DNA from: Candidatus Atribacteria bacterium
Lineage (GTDB): Bacteria; Bipolaricaulota; Bipolaricaulia; UBA7950; UBA9294
Length of the DNA: 8,166 nt
Direction of reading: 5' to 3'
NCBI GenBank assembly: GCA_004525685.1
Contig: SPBW01000104.1
Coordinates: 1 to 8,166, forward strand
In this document: piece after piece, positions 1-5,834 of the stretch
How positions within the stretch are numbered: position 1 is the first letter of the stretch
How the letters are laid out: every line of letters starts with the position of its first letter
Program-made: the position numbers and the translations under genes
The notes under the pieces: model-generated
What the model saw: only the letters and a program-made list of their open reading frames with translations
Told to the model about the DNA's origin: nothing
The model's database searches: none

Positions 1-255
1 CCCAGTGTGTTGGCGCTGGTGAAGTCACCGTATCGGTCACTCGTCGGGCTCGTGTGGCCAATCGCCGGGTGCTGTGGCGTGGATGGCGAAGGCAGTCTCG
101 CCCTCTTCTTCGGCGACGCAACCCTGTTCGACCTAGAAGAGATAGACGCTGAACTCAGCCTGCCCATCACCGACCAACTCACCCTCACCCTATCCTGCGA
201 CCTGCCGATGACGGGCCAACCCACCTTCACCTTCGGGTGGCGTGTTCCCCTCTAG
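1..255 (+). CDS. C-terminal end of a beta-rich protein of unknown function (5' truncated)
   Basis: The frame is open from the first base to a TAG at 253-255, giving 84 residues. The true start lies left of the window; the GTG at 7 is probably just an internal valine. I do not recognise a family. The last 35 residues or so read as amphipathic beta strands: AELSLPITDQLTLTLS, then after a short turn PTFTFGWRVPL. In the final ten residues every second position is hydrophobic or aromatic (F, F, W, V, L) up to the last residue. That pattern resembles the closing strand of an outer-membrane beta barrel, although such strands usually end in F. The next gene starts 101 bp downstream and also encodes an exported protein. 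That this is a coding region is likely; the barrel reading is inference. Confidence 0.6.
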   Translation, partial: PSVLALVKSPYRSLVGLVWPIAGCCGVDGEGSLALFFGDATLFDLEEIDAELSLPITDQLTLTLSCDLPMTGQPTFTFGWRVPL

Positions 256-345
256 CAGACAAAGACGCACATCACCAGGTCGAAACCCTTCACAGCGACG
301 CCTCAACCTCACACCCCGGACCAATACTCTCATCGTGGTAAGGAC

Positions 346-350
346 AGGTG
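346..350 (+). promoter_or_regulatory. Ribosome binding site deciding the start of the PKD protein
   Basis: AGGTG lies 6 nt before the ATG at 357. It favours that ATG over the in-frame GTG at 348, which overlaps this site and would only add three residues (M-I-D) ahead of the lysines of the signal peptide. Confidence 0.55.
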
Positions 351-356
351 ATAGAC

Positions 357-749
357 ATGAAGAAGTACTCCTTTCTTGTTCTGATCGTGGTACTTGCTGC
401 GGCGACTGCATGGGCCGAGCCCCGGATGATTTTCGATCAAGACACTGGTGAAACGGGTGTCGTTCTTGAGAGAATCAATGGCGAGGTTAGCGGTGAAGTG
501 GTAACGCTTGTTCTGGGAGAGTTATCTGTACAAACCCCTCTGGATGGAGACATCTTCCATGTGGCCTGGGATTTCGGCGATGGATCGTTCCAGGCCAGGA
601 GTCCTTCATCAAACAGCACCTACACACACGCCTATGTGCAGTCCGGCACATTCATTGTGACGCTGTACGTCATCGATGACGCTGGCAGCAGACGCGCGCG
701 CAATCGACGGTTCGGGTTATCTAAGAATACGCACTCCTTCGCGGCTTGA
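357..749 (+). CDS. Small secreted protein with a single PKD domain
   Basis: A 130-residue protein. Residues 1-20 form a Sec signal peptide: positive KK at 2-3, hydrophobic core FLVLIVVLAAA, and a probable cleavage after A-W-A (residue 20). About 110 residues remain, and most of the second half is one PKD (polycystic kidney disease-type, Ig-like beta sandwich) domain, roughly residues 44-116. Its hallmarks are W71-D-F-G-D-G76, then T-H-A-Y at 90-93, then SGTFIVTLYVIDDAG at 96-110. PKD domains usually occur as modules in large surface or secreted enzymes and mediate binding or spacing. Here the domain stands alone, with no catalytic module, membrane anchor or lipobox. The C-terminus is short and basic (RRARNRR). 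It lies between the end of a beta-rich protein and a MATE transporter, with no overlap to either. The exported PKD assignment is strong; the biological role is unknown. Confidence 0.85.
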   Translation: MKKYSFLVLIVVLAAATAWAEPRMIFDQDTGETGVVLERINGEVSGEVVTLVLGELSVQTPLDGDIFHVAWDFGDGSFQARSPSSNSTYTHAYVQSGTFIVTLYVIDDAGSRRARNRRFGLSKNTHSFAA

Positions 750-822
750 GGACGAGACGTCGCCTGTGAGCTGCAATCGGCCTCGTTATTGTCTCTTGCA
801 CCCTGTTTTTCGTGCCTCTCTG

Positions 823-831
823 TGGTATAGT
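823..831 (+). promoter_or_regulatory. Extended -10 promoter candidate for the MATE gene
   Basis: TGG followed by TATAGT (826-831) matches an extended -10 element (TGnTATAAT) at 5 of 6 hexamer positions. No convincing -35 lies 16-18 bp upstream, which is common for extended -10 promoters. Transcription would begin near 838, giving a leader of about 78 nt before the ATG at 916. A closely similar element precedes rimO. Confidence 0.45.
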
Positions 832-915
832 TTCGTTTCTTCACCGCAATCTTGAACCGCATCGCCTGACAGCGTTGAACCGAACCCGAGTCTACACGTA
901 CCTACGAAAGAACTT

Positions 916-2343
916 ATGAGAAAACGTATCTTCCCCATACCAGATCGTGAGGAGATTCTGACCGGCCGCCCGCTTCGCACCATGGCGAAGATTGGCGGCC
1001 CGGCCGTCGTTTCCTCCTTGCTATTCACGCTTTATAACCTGGCTGATGCCTTCTGGATCGGGCGATTGCCTACGGATCAAGCAGGCTCGGTTATGGCAGG
1101 AATCCAGATATCTTGGCCATTTGTGTGGTTCATCATTTCGTTTGTCGCCGGATTCGGCGGGGCAGCTGTGAGCGCTCTCGTAGCCCAGTATATTGGGGCC
1201 AACAGACATCAAGAAGCCCGGTTTGCATTCAATCAGCTGATCACGCTCTCGGCCTTTGCCAGCGTCATTCTTGGCGTCGTCGGCTTCTTCTTGGCACCCG
1301 TCATCTTGAAGCTGTTGATCCAGGAACCACAGGTGGCTCATGAGGCGAGCCTCTACTTATCTGTGATCTTCCTTGGGCTGCCTACGATGGTGTTCCCAGG
1401 CCTCTTCTACCACGCCTATTCGGCAACCGGCGACACAGTTACCCCTCTGCTCGTCAACATAGTGGGCGTCCTGATCAACGTGACGCTCGATCCTTTCCTG
1501 ATTCTTGGATGGGGGCCGTTTCCCCAGATGGGCATCTTGGGAGCTGCCTACGCGACTGTGATCGCTCAATCGGCAGCCATGATCATCTTTCTTCTTCTGT
1601 TTCTTAAGGGGAATGGACTTCTTCGTATCGATCGGCCTGCCCTCCGTCTACGCTGGGAATGGATGACCAAGGCGATGAAGATCGGGTTGCCCGCGGGCAT
1701 CGGGCAATCGACGGTTGCCTTTGGTTTCGTCGTGTTAATGTGGGTCATCGGGCGCCTAGACAATGCTGAAGCAGCGCTTGCCGGTTACGGGATTGCCGAT
1801 CGAATCTTCGGGATCATGTTCATTGTGACCAACAGTATGTGCATCGGACTGACTACAATGATCGGACAAGCGCTTGGCGCAGGGCTGCAAGATCGTGCGC
1901 GTGAGCTAATGCGCAAGGGCCTGGCGGCCATGTTCGTCATTCTCATCTTTGAAGCGTCCTTTCTGTGGCTTATTCGCGTTTCGTTGGTATCGACGTTCAT
2001 GCCAGGAAACACTGCCGTCATTCATGCGGGATCCCGCTTCTTGGAGCTATTCGCCCTGGGCATGCCGTTCTTGGGTGCATTCTTCATAGCAGAGTCTGTC
2101 TATCGCGGCTCGGGGCACAATGTCCCGCCCATGATCCTGGGCGTGGCTCGCTTGTGGCTTCTTCGAATTCCATTGGCCTACGTCTTCGCGTTCATACTGA
2201 AGATGGGATCAGATGGCGTTTGGATTGGAATGTCTGCAAGCAATGTCATCTCAGGCCTCGCTGCATTTGGACTTCTCTCCAGTCGCAGTTGGTTGCGCTC
2301 TGTCGTTGAGCCCGAGGACAAAGAAGCCTCCGCATCTTGGTAA
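916..2343 (+). CDS. MATE-family multidrug efflux transporter
   Basis: A 475-residue integral membrane protein, the normal length for the MATE (multidrug and toxic compound extrusion) superfamily. These antiporters expel cationic drugs and metabolites in exchange for Na+ or H+. The start of transmembrane segment 1 carries the usual P29 and the stretch YNLADAFWIGRL at 40-51 (the conserved N-x-x-D-x-x-x-I-G pattern). The motif GxGGAAVSALVAQYIGA follows around residues 82-97, and LDPFLILGWGPFPQMGILGAAYAT near 191-214 is typical of the N-lobe. The second lobe repeats the pattern with GYGIADRIFGIMF and TTMIGQALGAG. The start at 916 is preceded only by a weak GAAAG. The gene has its own promoter candidate and is convergent with the ABC importer operon, 49 bp away, so it is probably regulated independently. 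Family assignment is firm; substrate cannot be read from sequence. Confidence 0.95.
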   Translation: MRKRIFPIPDREEILTGRPLRTMAKIGGPAVVSSLLFTLYNLADAFWIGRLPTDQAGSVMAGIQISWPFVWFIISFVAGFGGAAVSALVAQYIGANRHQEARFAFNQLITLSAFASVILGVVGFFLAPVILKLLIQEPQVAHEASLYLSVIFLGLPTMVFPGLFYHAYSATGDTVTPLLVNIVGVLINVTLDPFLILGWGPFPQMGILGAAYATVIAQSAAMIIFLLLFLKGNGLLRIDRPALRLRWEWMTKAMKIGLPAGIGQSTVAFGFVVLMWVIGRLDNAEAALAGYGIADRIFGIMFIVTNSMCIGLTTMIGQALGAGLQDRARELMRKGLAAMFVILIFEASFLWLIRVSLVSTFMPGNTAVIHAGSRFLELFALGMPFLGAFFIAESVYRGSGHNVPPMILGVARLWLLRIPLAYVFAFILKMGSDGVWIGMSASNVISGLAAFGLLSSRSWLRSVVEPEDKEASASW

Positions 2344-2380
2344 CGGCGCGGGCGGACTCTGAGCTTTTGTGCAATGGATT

Positions 2381-2394
2381 GCCCAATGGGCTTT
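2381..2394. terminator. Weak hairpin between convergent genes, possible terminator
   Basis: GCCC (2381-2384), AAT loop, GGGC (2388-2391), then TTT on the + strand. The stem is only 4 bp and the T-tract only 3, so this is a marginal intrinsic terminator for the MATE transcript. On the - strand the hairpin directly follows the ATPase stop codon but has no U-tract. It is the only hairpin I find in the 49-bp convergent gap (2344-2392). Confidence 0.2.
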
Positions 2395-3172
2395 AGCGAT
2401 TCAGCATTCGCGGGAGAACAGCGCGTGTGCCGCTTTGTCCTTCGACGATCTCAAAGTCCATCTGATATGCGATTCGCAGAGATTCCTCAGTGATTGTCGT
2501 CGCAGGAGGTCCCTGCAATTCAGACATCCCGTCGATCAAGAACATCGCCCAGTCTGCATAGAGAAGGGCATGATTGGGCAGATGAGATGTAATCGCAAAC
2601 GAGAATCCCTGATCAGCTAGGCGGCGGACGATGCTCAGCACCTCATGTTGATGGTGCGGGTCCAAGTGAGCCACGGGTTCATCCATCAAGAGACACCGCG
2701 CTCCCTGTGCGAGCCCCCGAGCGATGAGCGCCAATTGCCGCTCACCGCCACTGATCTTCGTGTAGGGACGAGTGCTCAAATGTGCAATGCCCACGCTCTC
2801 GATGGCTTCTCCAACAACGCGGAAGTCGGCTGGTCCAGGCCGGCCGAACAACCCCAAGTGCGGGGCTCTCCCCATGAGCACGGCCTGCTCAACAGTGAAC
2901 TCAAACACTGGCTCATGCAGTTGCGGGACCAATCCGATGTGCCTGGCGCGTATCGGTGGTGATAGCTGGTGAATCTCGACGCTGTCAAGCATGACACTGC
3001 CTCTCAGAATGGCTCGCAGGCCGGACAGACATTCCAACAACGTCGTCTTACCCGTGCCATTCGCACCCAGGATGAACATCACCTGTCCCGACCCCAATAA
3101 GAGCGACACCGAACGTAGAACTTCCTGTTCAGGGGAGTAGGCGAAGGCAACGGCCGTGGCAGCAAGCTTCAT
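2393..3172 (-). CDS. ABC transporter ATP-binding protein, FecE/BtuD type
   Basis: A 259-residue nucleotide-binding subunit powering uptake of an iron-siderophore, heme or corrinoid-type ligand. All ATPase motifs are present: Walker A GANGTGKT at 36-43, Q-loop Q84 in HIGLVPQ, signature I140-S-G-G-E144 (usually LSGGE, so I for L), Walker B CLLMDE at 160-165, D-loop H169-L-D171, and switch histidine H197 in AITSH. The P-V-A-H-L-D run after Walker B is typical of this import subfamily. The ATG overlaps the permease stop codon by 4 nt (ATGA at 3172-3169). A strong Shine-Dalgarno GGAGAGG lies 4 nt upstream, so it can also be translated independently. It is the last gene of the four-gene operon. Domain assignment is certain; ligand is not. 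Confidence 0.95.
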   Translation of the reverse strand: MKLAATAVAFAYSPEQEVLRSVSLLLGSGQVMFILGANGTGKTTLLECLSGLRAILRGSVMLDSVEIHQLSPPIRARHIGLVPQLHEPVFEFTVEQAVLMGRAPHLGLFGRPGPADFRVVGEAIESVGIAHLSTRPYTKISGGERQLALIARGLAQGARCLLMDEPVAHLDPHHQHEVLSIVRRLADQGFSFAITSHLPNHALLYADWAMFLIDGMSELQGPPATTITEESLRIAYQMDFEIVEGQSGTRAVLPRMLNR

Positions 3173-4170
3173 CGTGCCTCTCCTCGCGCTCGCAGAAAGC
3201 GAAGAAACAGAAGGAAGAAGGCGGGTACGCCAATGAGCCCGGTGAGAACGCCGAGCGGTATCTCGCTTGGGAGAACGGTTCTGGCAACGGTATCCAGGAG
3301 AATGAGCGTCGTTGCGCCCAGAGCTGCGGAAGCGGGAATGAGTCTGCCATGATCAGGCCCTACCCAAGCCCGAGCGACGTGAGGAACAACCAGTCCGATC
3401 CATCCAATCGTGCCCGCAAGGGCAACAGAGGCGGCGACCATCAGTGTCCCCACAGAGACGAGGATCGTCCGCAGCAGGCGCACGCGAATGCCCATCGCCA
3501 TCGCCTCTGTGTCTGACACTGTGAGCAGATTGAGACGCCAGCGAAGCAGCATGAAGAAGGACAGGCCCAGACCTGTGATGCTCAGAAGTGGCGGGAGATC
3601 AGACCATTGGGTTGCGTTCAGGCTACCAAGCAGCCAGTACGTGATGGCTGGCAATGTGCTTAAGGGATCGGCGACGTACTTGATCAGTCCGAGCAGTGAG
3701 TTGAAGAGTGCGCCCACCAAGATCCCTCCAATAACCAGCACCAATGTGGAGGATCCGAATCGCATCCCGACAAGCATCACCAGTCCGATCGCAACCATCG
3801 CGAACGCAAAGGCGCTTGCTTGAATGAGCATCCCTTGGCTGGTGAGCAACAATGCCAACGCAGCGCCAAACGCAGCGCCTGAACTGACGCCGAGAATGCG
3901 GGAATCCACCAATGGATTTCGAAACAGACCCTGAAAGCTTGCACCGACAACAGCCAGATTGGCGCCGACGCATGCCGCAGCCAGCACGCGAGGTAATCGC
4001 ACACGCAGAATCAGCGCTCGAAACACATCCGTTGGTCCATCCAACCCTAGCAGAACGCGGACTGTGTCGAACACTCGAATGCCGTAGCGCCCAAGAAACA
4101 GGGCGAACAGAAATGTAGCTACGGGAATGAATAGCAGCAGCCAGTTTACGTAGCGCCTGCTCTGATTCAT
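3169..4170 (-). CDS. ABC transporter permease, FecCD/BtuC type
   Basis: A 333-residue polytopic membrane protein of the FecCD family (PF01032), normal length. It forms the homodimeric channel for uptake of iron complexes, heme, cobalamin or related ligands. The first membrane segment is residues 10-27. R-L-P-R at 58-61 and GLFRNPLVDSRILGVSSGAA at 81-100 are the family hallmarks (consensus NPLADPxxLGVSSGA). The segment GTIGWIGLVVPHVARAWVGPDHG near the C-terminal third is the conserved ATPase-coupling region. The frame is open for another 100 codons upstream (to 4470), but that extension is His/Arg/Pro-rich, lies inside the binding-protein gene and has no family likeness. The ATG at 4170 gives an ordinary N-terminus and a 4-nt ATGA overlap with the upstream stop. 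No clear Shine-Dalgarno precedes it, suggesting coupled translation. Confidence 0.95.
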   Translation of the reverse strand: MNQSRRYVNWLLLFIPVATFLFALFLGRYGIRVFDTVRVLLGLDGPTDVFRALILRVRLPRVLAAACVGANLAVVGASFQGLFRNPLVDSRILGVSSGAAFGAALALLLTSQGMLIQASAFAFAMVAIGLVMLVGMRFGSSTLVLVIGGILVGALFNSLLGLIKYVADPLSTLPAITYWLLGSLNATQWSDLPPLLSITGLGLSFFMLLRWRLNLLTVSDTEAMAMGIRVRLLRTILVSVGTLMVAASVALAGTIGWIGLVVPHVARAWVGPDHGRLIPASAALGATTLILLDTVARTVLPSEIPLGVLTGLIGVPAFFLLFLRFLRARGEAR

Positions 4171-5180
4171 GGACTGGAGAGGATCCCAATCTCTTCGTCT
4201 GTGAGCTCGAATCCGTAGTAGGCGGTGTAGAAGCGTTCGATCTCCTGAGCCAAATCCAAGGACACCCGTTCTGGATAGAAGGTCTTCGCCATCCATGCAA
4301 TGCCGAGAAGGGATTCGGGCACAGGCGTGTCCATCGGGGCGATGAGGCGAGGCATTCGATAGACGCGCCCGGATTGGACGGCATCCAGCACTTGCCAATC
4401 TGGGTTCTCGAGGATGTCGGCTGGCTGAATCATCCCATAAGGTGGGATGATGATGATTTGCGGATTCCACAAGAGGATCTGCTCAAGATTGACCTCGTTC
4501 CAGGAGCCGAACAGCACGTCTGTGACGCAGATGCCACCGGCTGCTGCAATCAGAGAAGACTGATACATCTCTCCACTGATAGCCTTCGTCAGGCTGGTTC
4601 CAATGAACAGAACGCGCGCGCGCGCCTGTTCGTCAAGTGTTGAGAGATCGGAGGACACTGTATTGACCAGGCGCTCGTAGTCAGCAATAAAGGACGCAGC
4701 TCGATCCTCTGCACTGGGGCCCAGAAGTGTTCCTGTGAGCGCAATCGCTTCTTTCATCTCGGAGGGAGTCTCGGCACGATACAGGACGACGGGAATACCC
4801 AACTCCCTCAATTGCTCGGCGATTGCTTCATGCTGTGCTCCATCGGCAAGGACAAGCTCAGATCCAGATGCCACGATTTCCTCGATGTTCGGATCGCCGT
4901 ATGCAAGAAGCTCGGGAAGGCGGGGCTCCCACCGGAGCATGGAATCCGAAGCGCTGGATAGCGTCTTCACCCCAATGTAGTAGGCCGTATCTAGCCGGTC
5001 GCCGCCACCCAAGGTGTAGATGTAGTATGTGGCTATCCCATGGACACTTGTGATGATCTCAATCGGCTGCTTGAGCGTGACGGTGTACCCAGCCTGATCG
5101 GTAACGGTGATCTCCGATTGAGCGCTTCCGGGAAGAGTAAGACAACAGGCAAGTACGAGCGTAATCCAGATTCGGTTCAT
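4167..5180 (-). CDS. ABC transporter substrate-binding protein, FecB/BtuF type
   Basis: A 337-residue exported binding protein of the periplasmic-binding-protein-2 family (PF01497) that delivers a ligand to the FecCD-type permease encoded next. Residues 1-20 are a Sec signal peptide, probably cut after G-S-A. Cys12 and Cys13 sit too early in the hydrophobic core for a convincing lipobox. After the start of the first lobe (EIITSVHGIATYYIYTLGGG), the family features are PNIEEIVASGSELVLADG, a long helical backbone, NEVNLEQILLWNPQIIIIPP, and the tail MDTPVPESLLGIAWMAKTFYPE followed by FYTAYYGFELTDEEI. The ATG at 5180 has AAGGAG 8 nt upstream and overlaps the padR stop by 4 nt; the frame stays open upstream to 5273, but only within padR. 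Ligand could be siderophore-iron, heme, corrinoid or an oxyanion such as molybdate. No TonB receptor or biosynthetic gene in the window decides between these. Confidence 0.92.
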   Translation of the reverse strand: MNRIWITLVLACCLTLPGSAQSEITVTDQAGYTVTLKQPIEIITSVHGIATYYIYTLGGGDRLDTAYYIGVKTLSSASDSMLRWEPRLPELLAYGDPNIEEIVASGSELVLADGAQHEAIAEQLRELGIPVVLYRAETPSEMKEAIALTGTLLGPSAEDRAASFIADYERLVNTVSSDLSTLDEQARARVLFIGTSLTKAISGEMYQSSLIAAAGGICVTDVLFGSWNEVNLEQILLWNPQIIIIPPYGMIQPADILENPDWQVLDAVQSGRVYRMPRLIAPMDTPVPESLLGIAWMAKTFYPERVSLDLAQEIERFYTAYYGFELTDEEIGILSSP

Positions 5181-5746
5181 TCTTCGATCTCCTTGGGCAT
5201 AGAAAGCCGTGTTCGATGAGCAGATAGCCATCGATAGAAGCAGGTGATCGTGGCTTGCTGAAACTTCAGCCACGCCTCGTTCAAAACTGGATCATCGCTT
5301 GACTTGCGTCCTTCAGACGTCACGCGATCCTCTATCGCCTCAAGAGCGCCTAGCTGTCGATCAATCAGGGTGGATACGGCCGATGGCTTCAAACGTCGAA
5401 GGAAATAGAGCTTGGCTGCGAATTCGACACGAACGTTTCGCATCGTGTCGACGGGTTCTTGTGCCCACTCCCAGAATGCTTTCACCCCTTCTTCTGTTGC
5501 GCGATAGATCTTCTTGGAAGGGCCTGAAGATGGAGCCTCGTCAGACTTGCTTACGCATTGCTGTTCTTCCAGGCGATGCAGAACCTGATACAGCTGGCTA
5601 GACGCCACTTGCCAGAGAGGTCCCAGTCCATCTTCGATGCGCGCGCGAAGGGCATATCCATGCATCGGCTCTTCAATGAGAAATCCCAATGCGGCAAACT
5701 CAACAGGAAAGCCACGTAAGGGTGGGCGCATCTCTCGGTATTCCAT
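5177..5746 (-). CDS. PadR-family transcriptional regulator
   Basis: A 189-residue protein from the ATG at 5746. The N-terminal winged helix follows the PadR pattern (PF03551): EFAALGFLIEEPMHGYALRARI at 16-37, then WQVASSQLYQVLHRLEEQ at 45-62 (recognition helix), then a wing with KKIYRATEEGVKAF. The rest is the helical C-terminal dimerisation domain (Vir_act_alpha_C-like), ending in a W-L-S-A-H segment. PadR proteins are usually repressors of nearby transport or detoxification genes and are relieved by small ligands. This one is first in the operon, joined by an ATGA overlap to the binding protein gene. The start is uncertain. The frame opens at a GTG at 5827, but residues before 5746 match no PadR. 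ATG 5746 has no Shine-Dalgarno, and ATG 5731 (184 residues) is preceded by GAGAG immediately adjacent. The 17-bp palindrome at 5739-5755 spans the 5746 start codon. Confidence 0.9.
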   Translation of the reverse strand: MEYREMRPPLRGFPVEFAALGFLIEEPMHGYALRARIEDGLGPLWQVASSQLYQVLHRLEEQQCVSKSDEAPSSGPSKKIYRATEEGVKAFWEWAQEPVDTMRNVRVEFAAKLYFLRRLKPSAVSTLIDRQLGALEAIEDRVTSEGRKSSDDPVLNEAWLKFQQATITCFYRWLSAHRTRLSMPKEIEE

Positions 5747-5755
5747 GATGGAATA
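5739..5755. promoter_or_regulatory. 17-bp palindrome over the padR start codon, candidate PadR operator
   Basis: TATTCCAT-G-ATGGAATA: two perfect 8-bp inverted arms around one central base. The padR ATG (5746-5744 on the - strand) lies inside the left arm. Symmetry of this type fits a dimeric winged-helix regulator. No copy of the full site was seen elsewhere in the window. Operator function and PadR as its ligand are inferred from symmetry and position. Confidence 0.5.
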
Positions 5756-5760
5756 GTCTA

Positions 5761-5834
5761 CACATGAACCTCGTGATTCGCCAGCAAGCAGTTGACGTTT
5801 TGACTTCTGCTGCATGAGAATACGCACATGAACC
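5761..5834 (+). repeat. Direct repeat pair CACATGAACC in the divergent control region
   Basis: CACATGAACC occurs at 5761-5770 and again at 5825-5834, 64 bp apart; the second copy contains the GNAT start codon (5828-5830). Between them TTGAC is also repeated (5792-5796 and 5800-5804). A repeated 10-mer in about 100 bp is unlikely by chance but could still be coincidence. A regulatory role is speculative. Confidence 0.3.
5792..5821 (+). promoter_or_regulatory. Promoter candidate for the GNAT gene, predicting a near-leaderless mRNA
   Basis: A -35-like TTGACG (5792-5797, 5 of 6) is followed after 18 bp by a -10-like GAGAAT (5816-5821, 4 of 6). Transcription would begin about 7 bp further, at or next to the ATG at 5828. 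No Shine-Dalgarno precedes that ATG, which fits a leaderless message. Moderate to low support. Confidence 0.3.

Noticed and set aside
242..451. A 69-codon open frame starting inside the end of the first gene
   Set aside because: Overlaps the PKD gene signal peptide in another frame; no ribosome binding site and low-complexity composition.
751..787. GACGAG and CTCGTT as a terminator after the PKD gene
   Set aside because: Six pairs with one wobble and a 25-nt loop; no T-tract directly after it.
1021..2309. Several open frames of 65-114 codons, on both strands, inside the MATE gene
   Set aside because: Shadows of a well-supported membrane protein gene; no start signals or recognisable domains.
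3623..4384. A 253-codon open frame on the - strand overlapping the permease and binding-protein genes
   Set aside because: It lies in another frame of two clearly homologous genes, is rich in Arg/Ser/Cys/Trp as out-of-frame translations are, and resembles no family.
5181..5273. Longer start of the binding protein at 5273
   Set aside because: The extension lies in padR coding sequence and would bury the signal peptide; ATG 5180 has AAGGAG at good spacing and the ATGA overlap.
889..5763. The 9-mer AGTCTACAC shared upstream of the MATE gene (889-897) and in the padR/GNAT gap (5755-5763)
   Set aside because: Many shared 9-mers are expected by chance in 8 kb, so a common operator is not supported.
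5747..5827. N-terminal extension of padR to the GTG at 5827
   Set aside because: It would consume the whole divergent intergenic region, matches no PadR N-terminus, and has no ribosome binding site.
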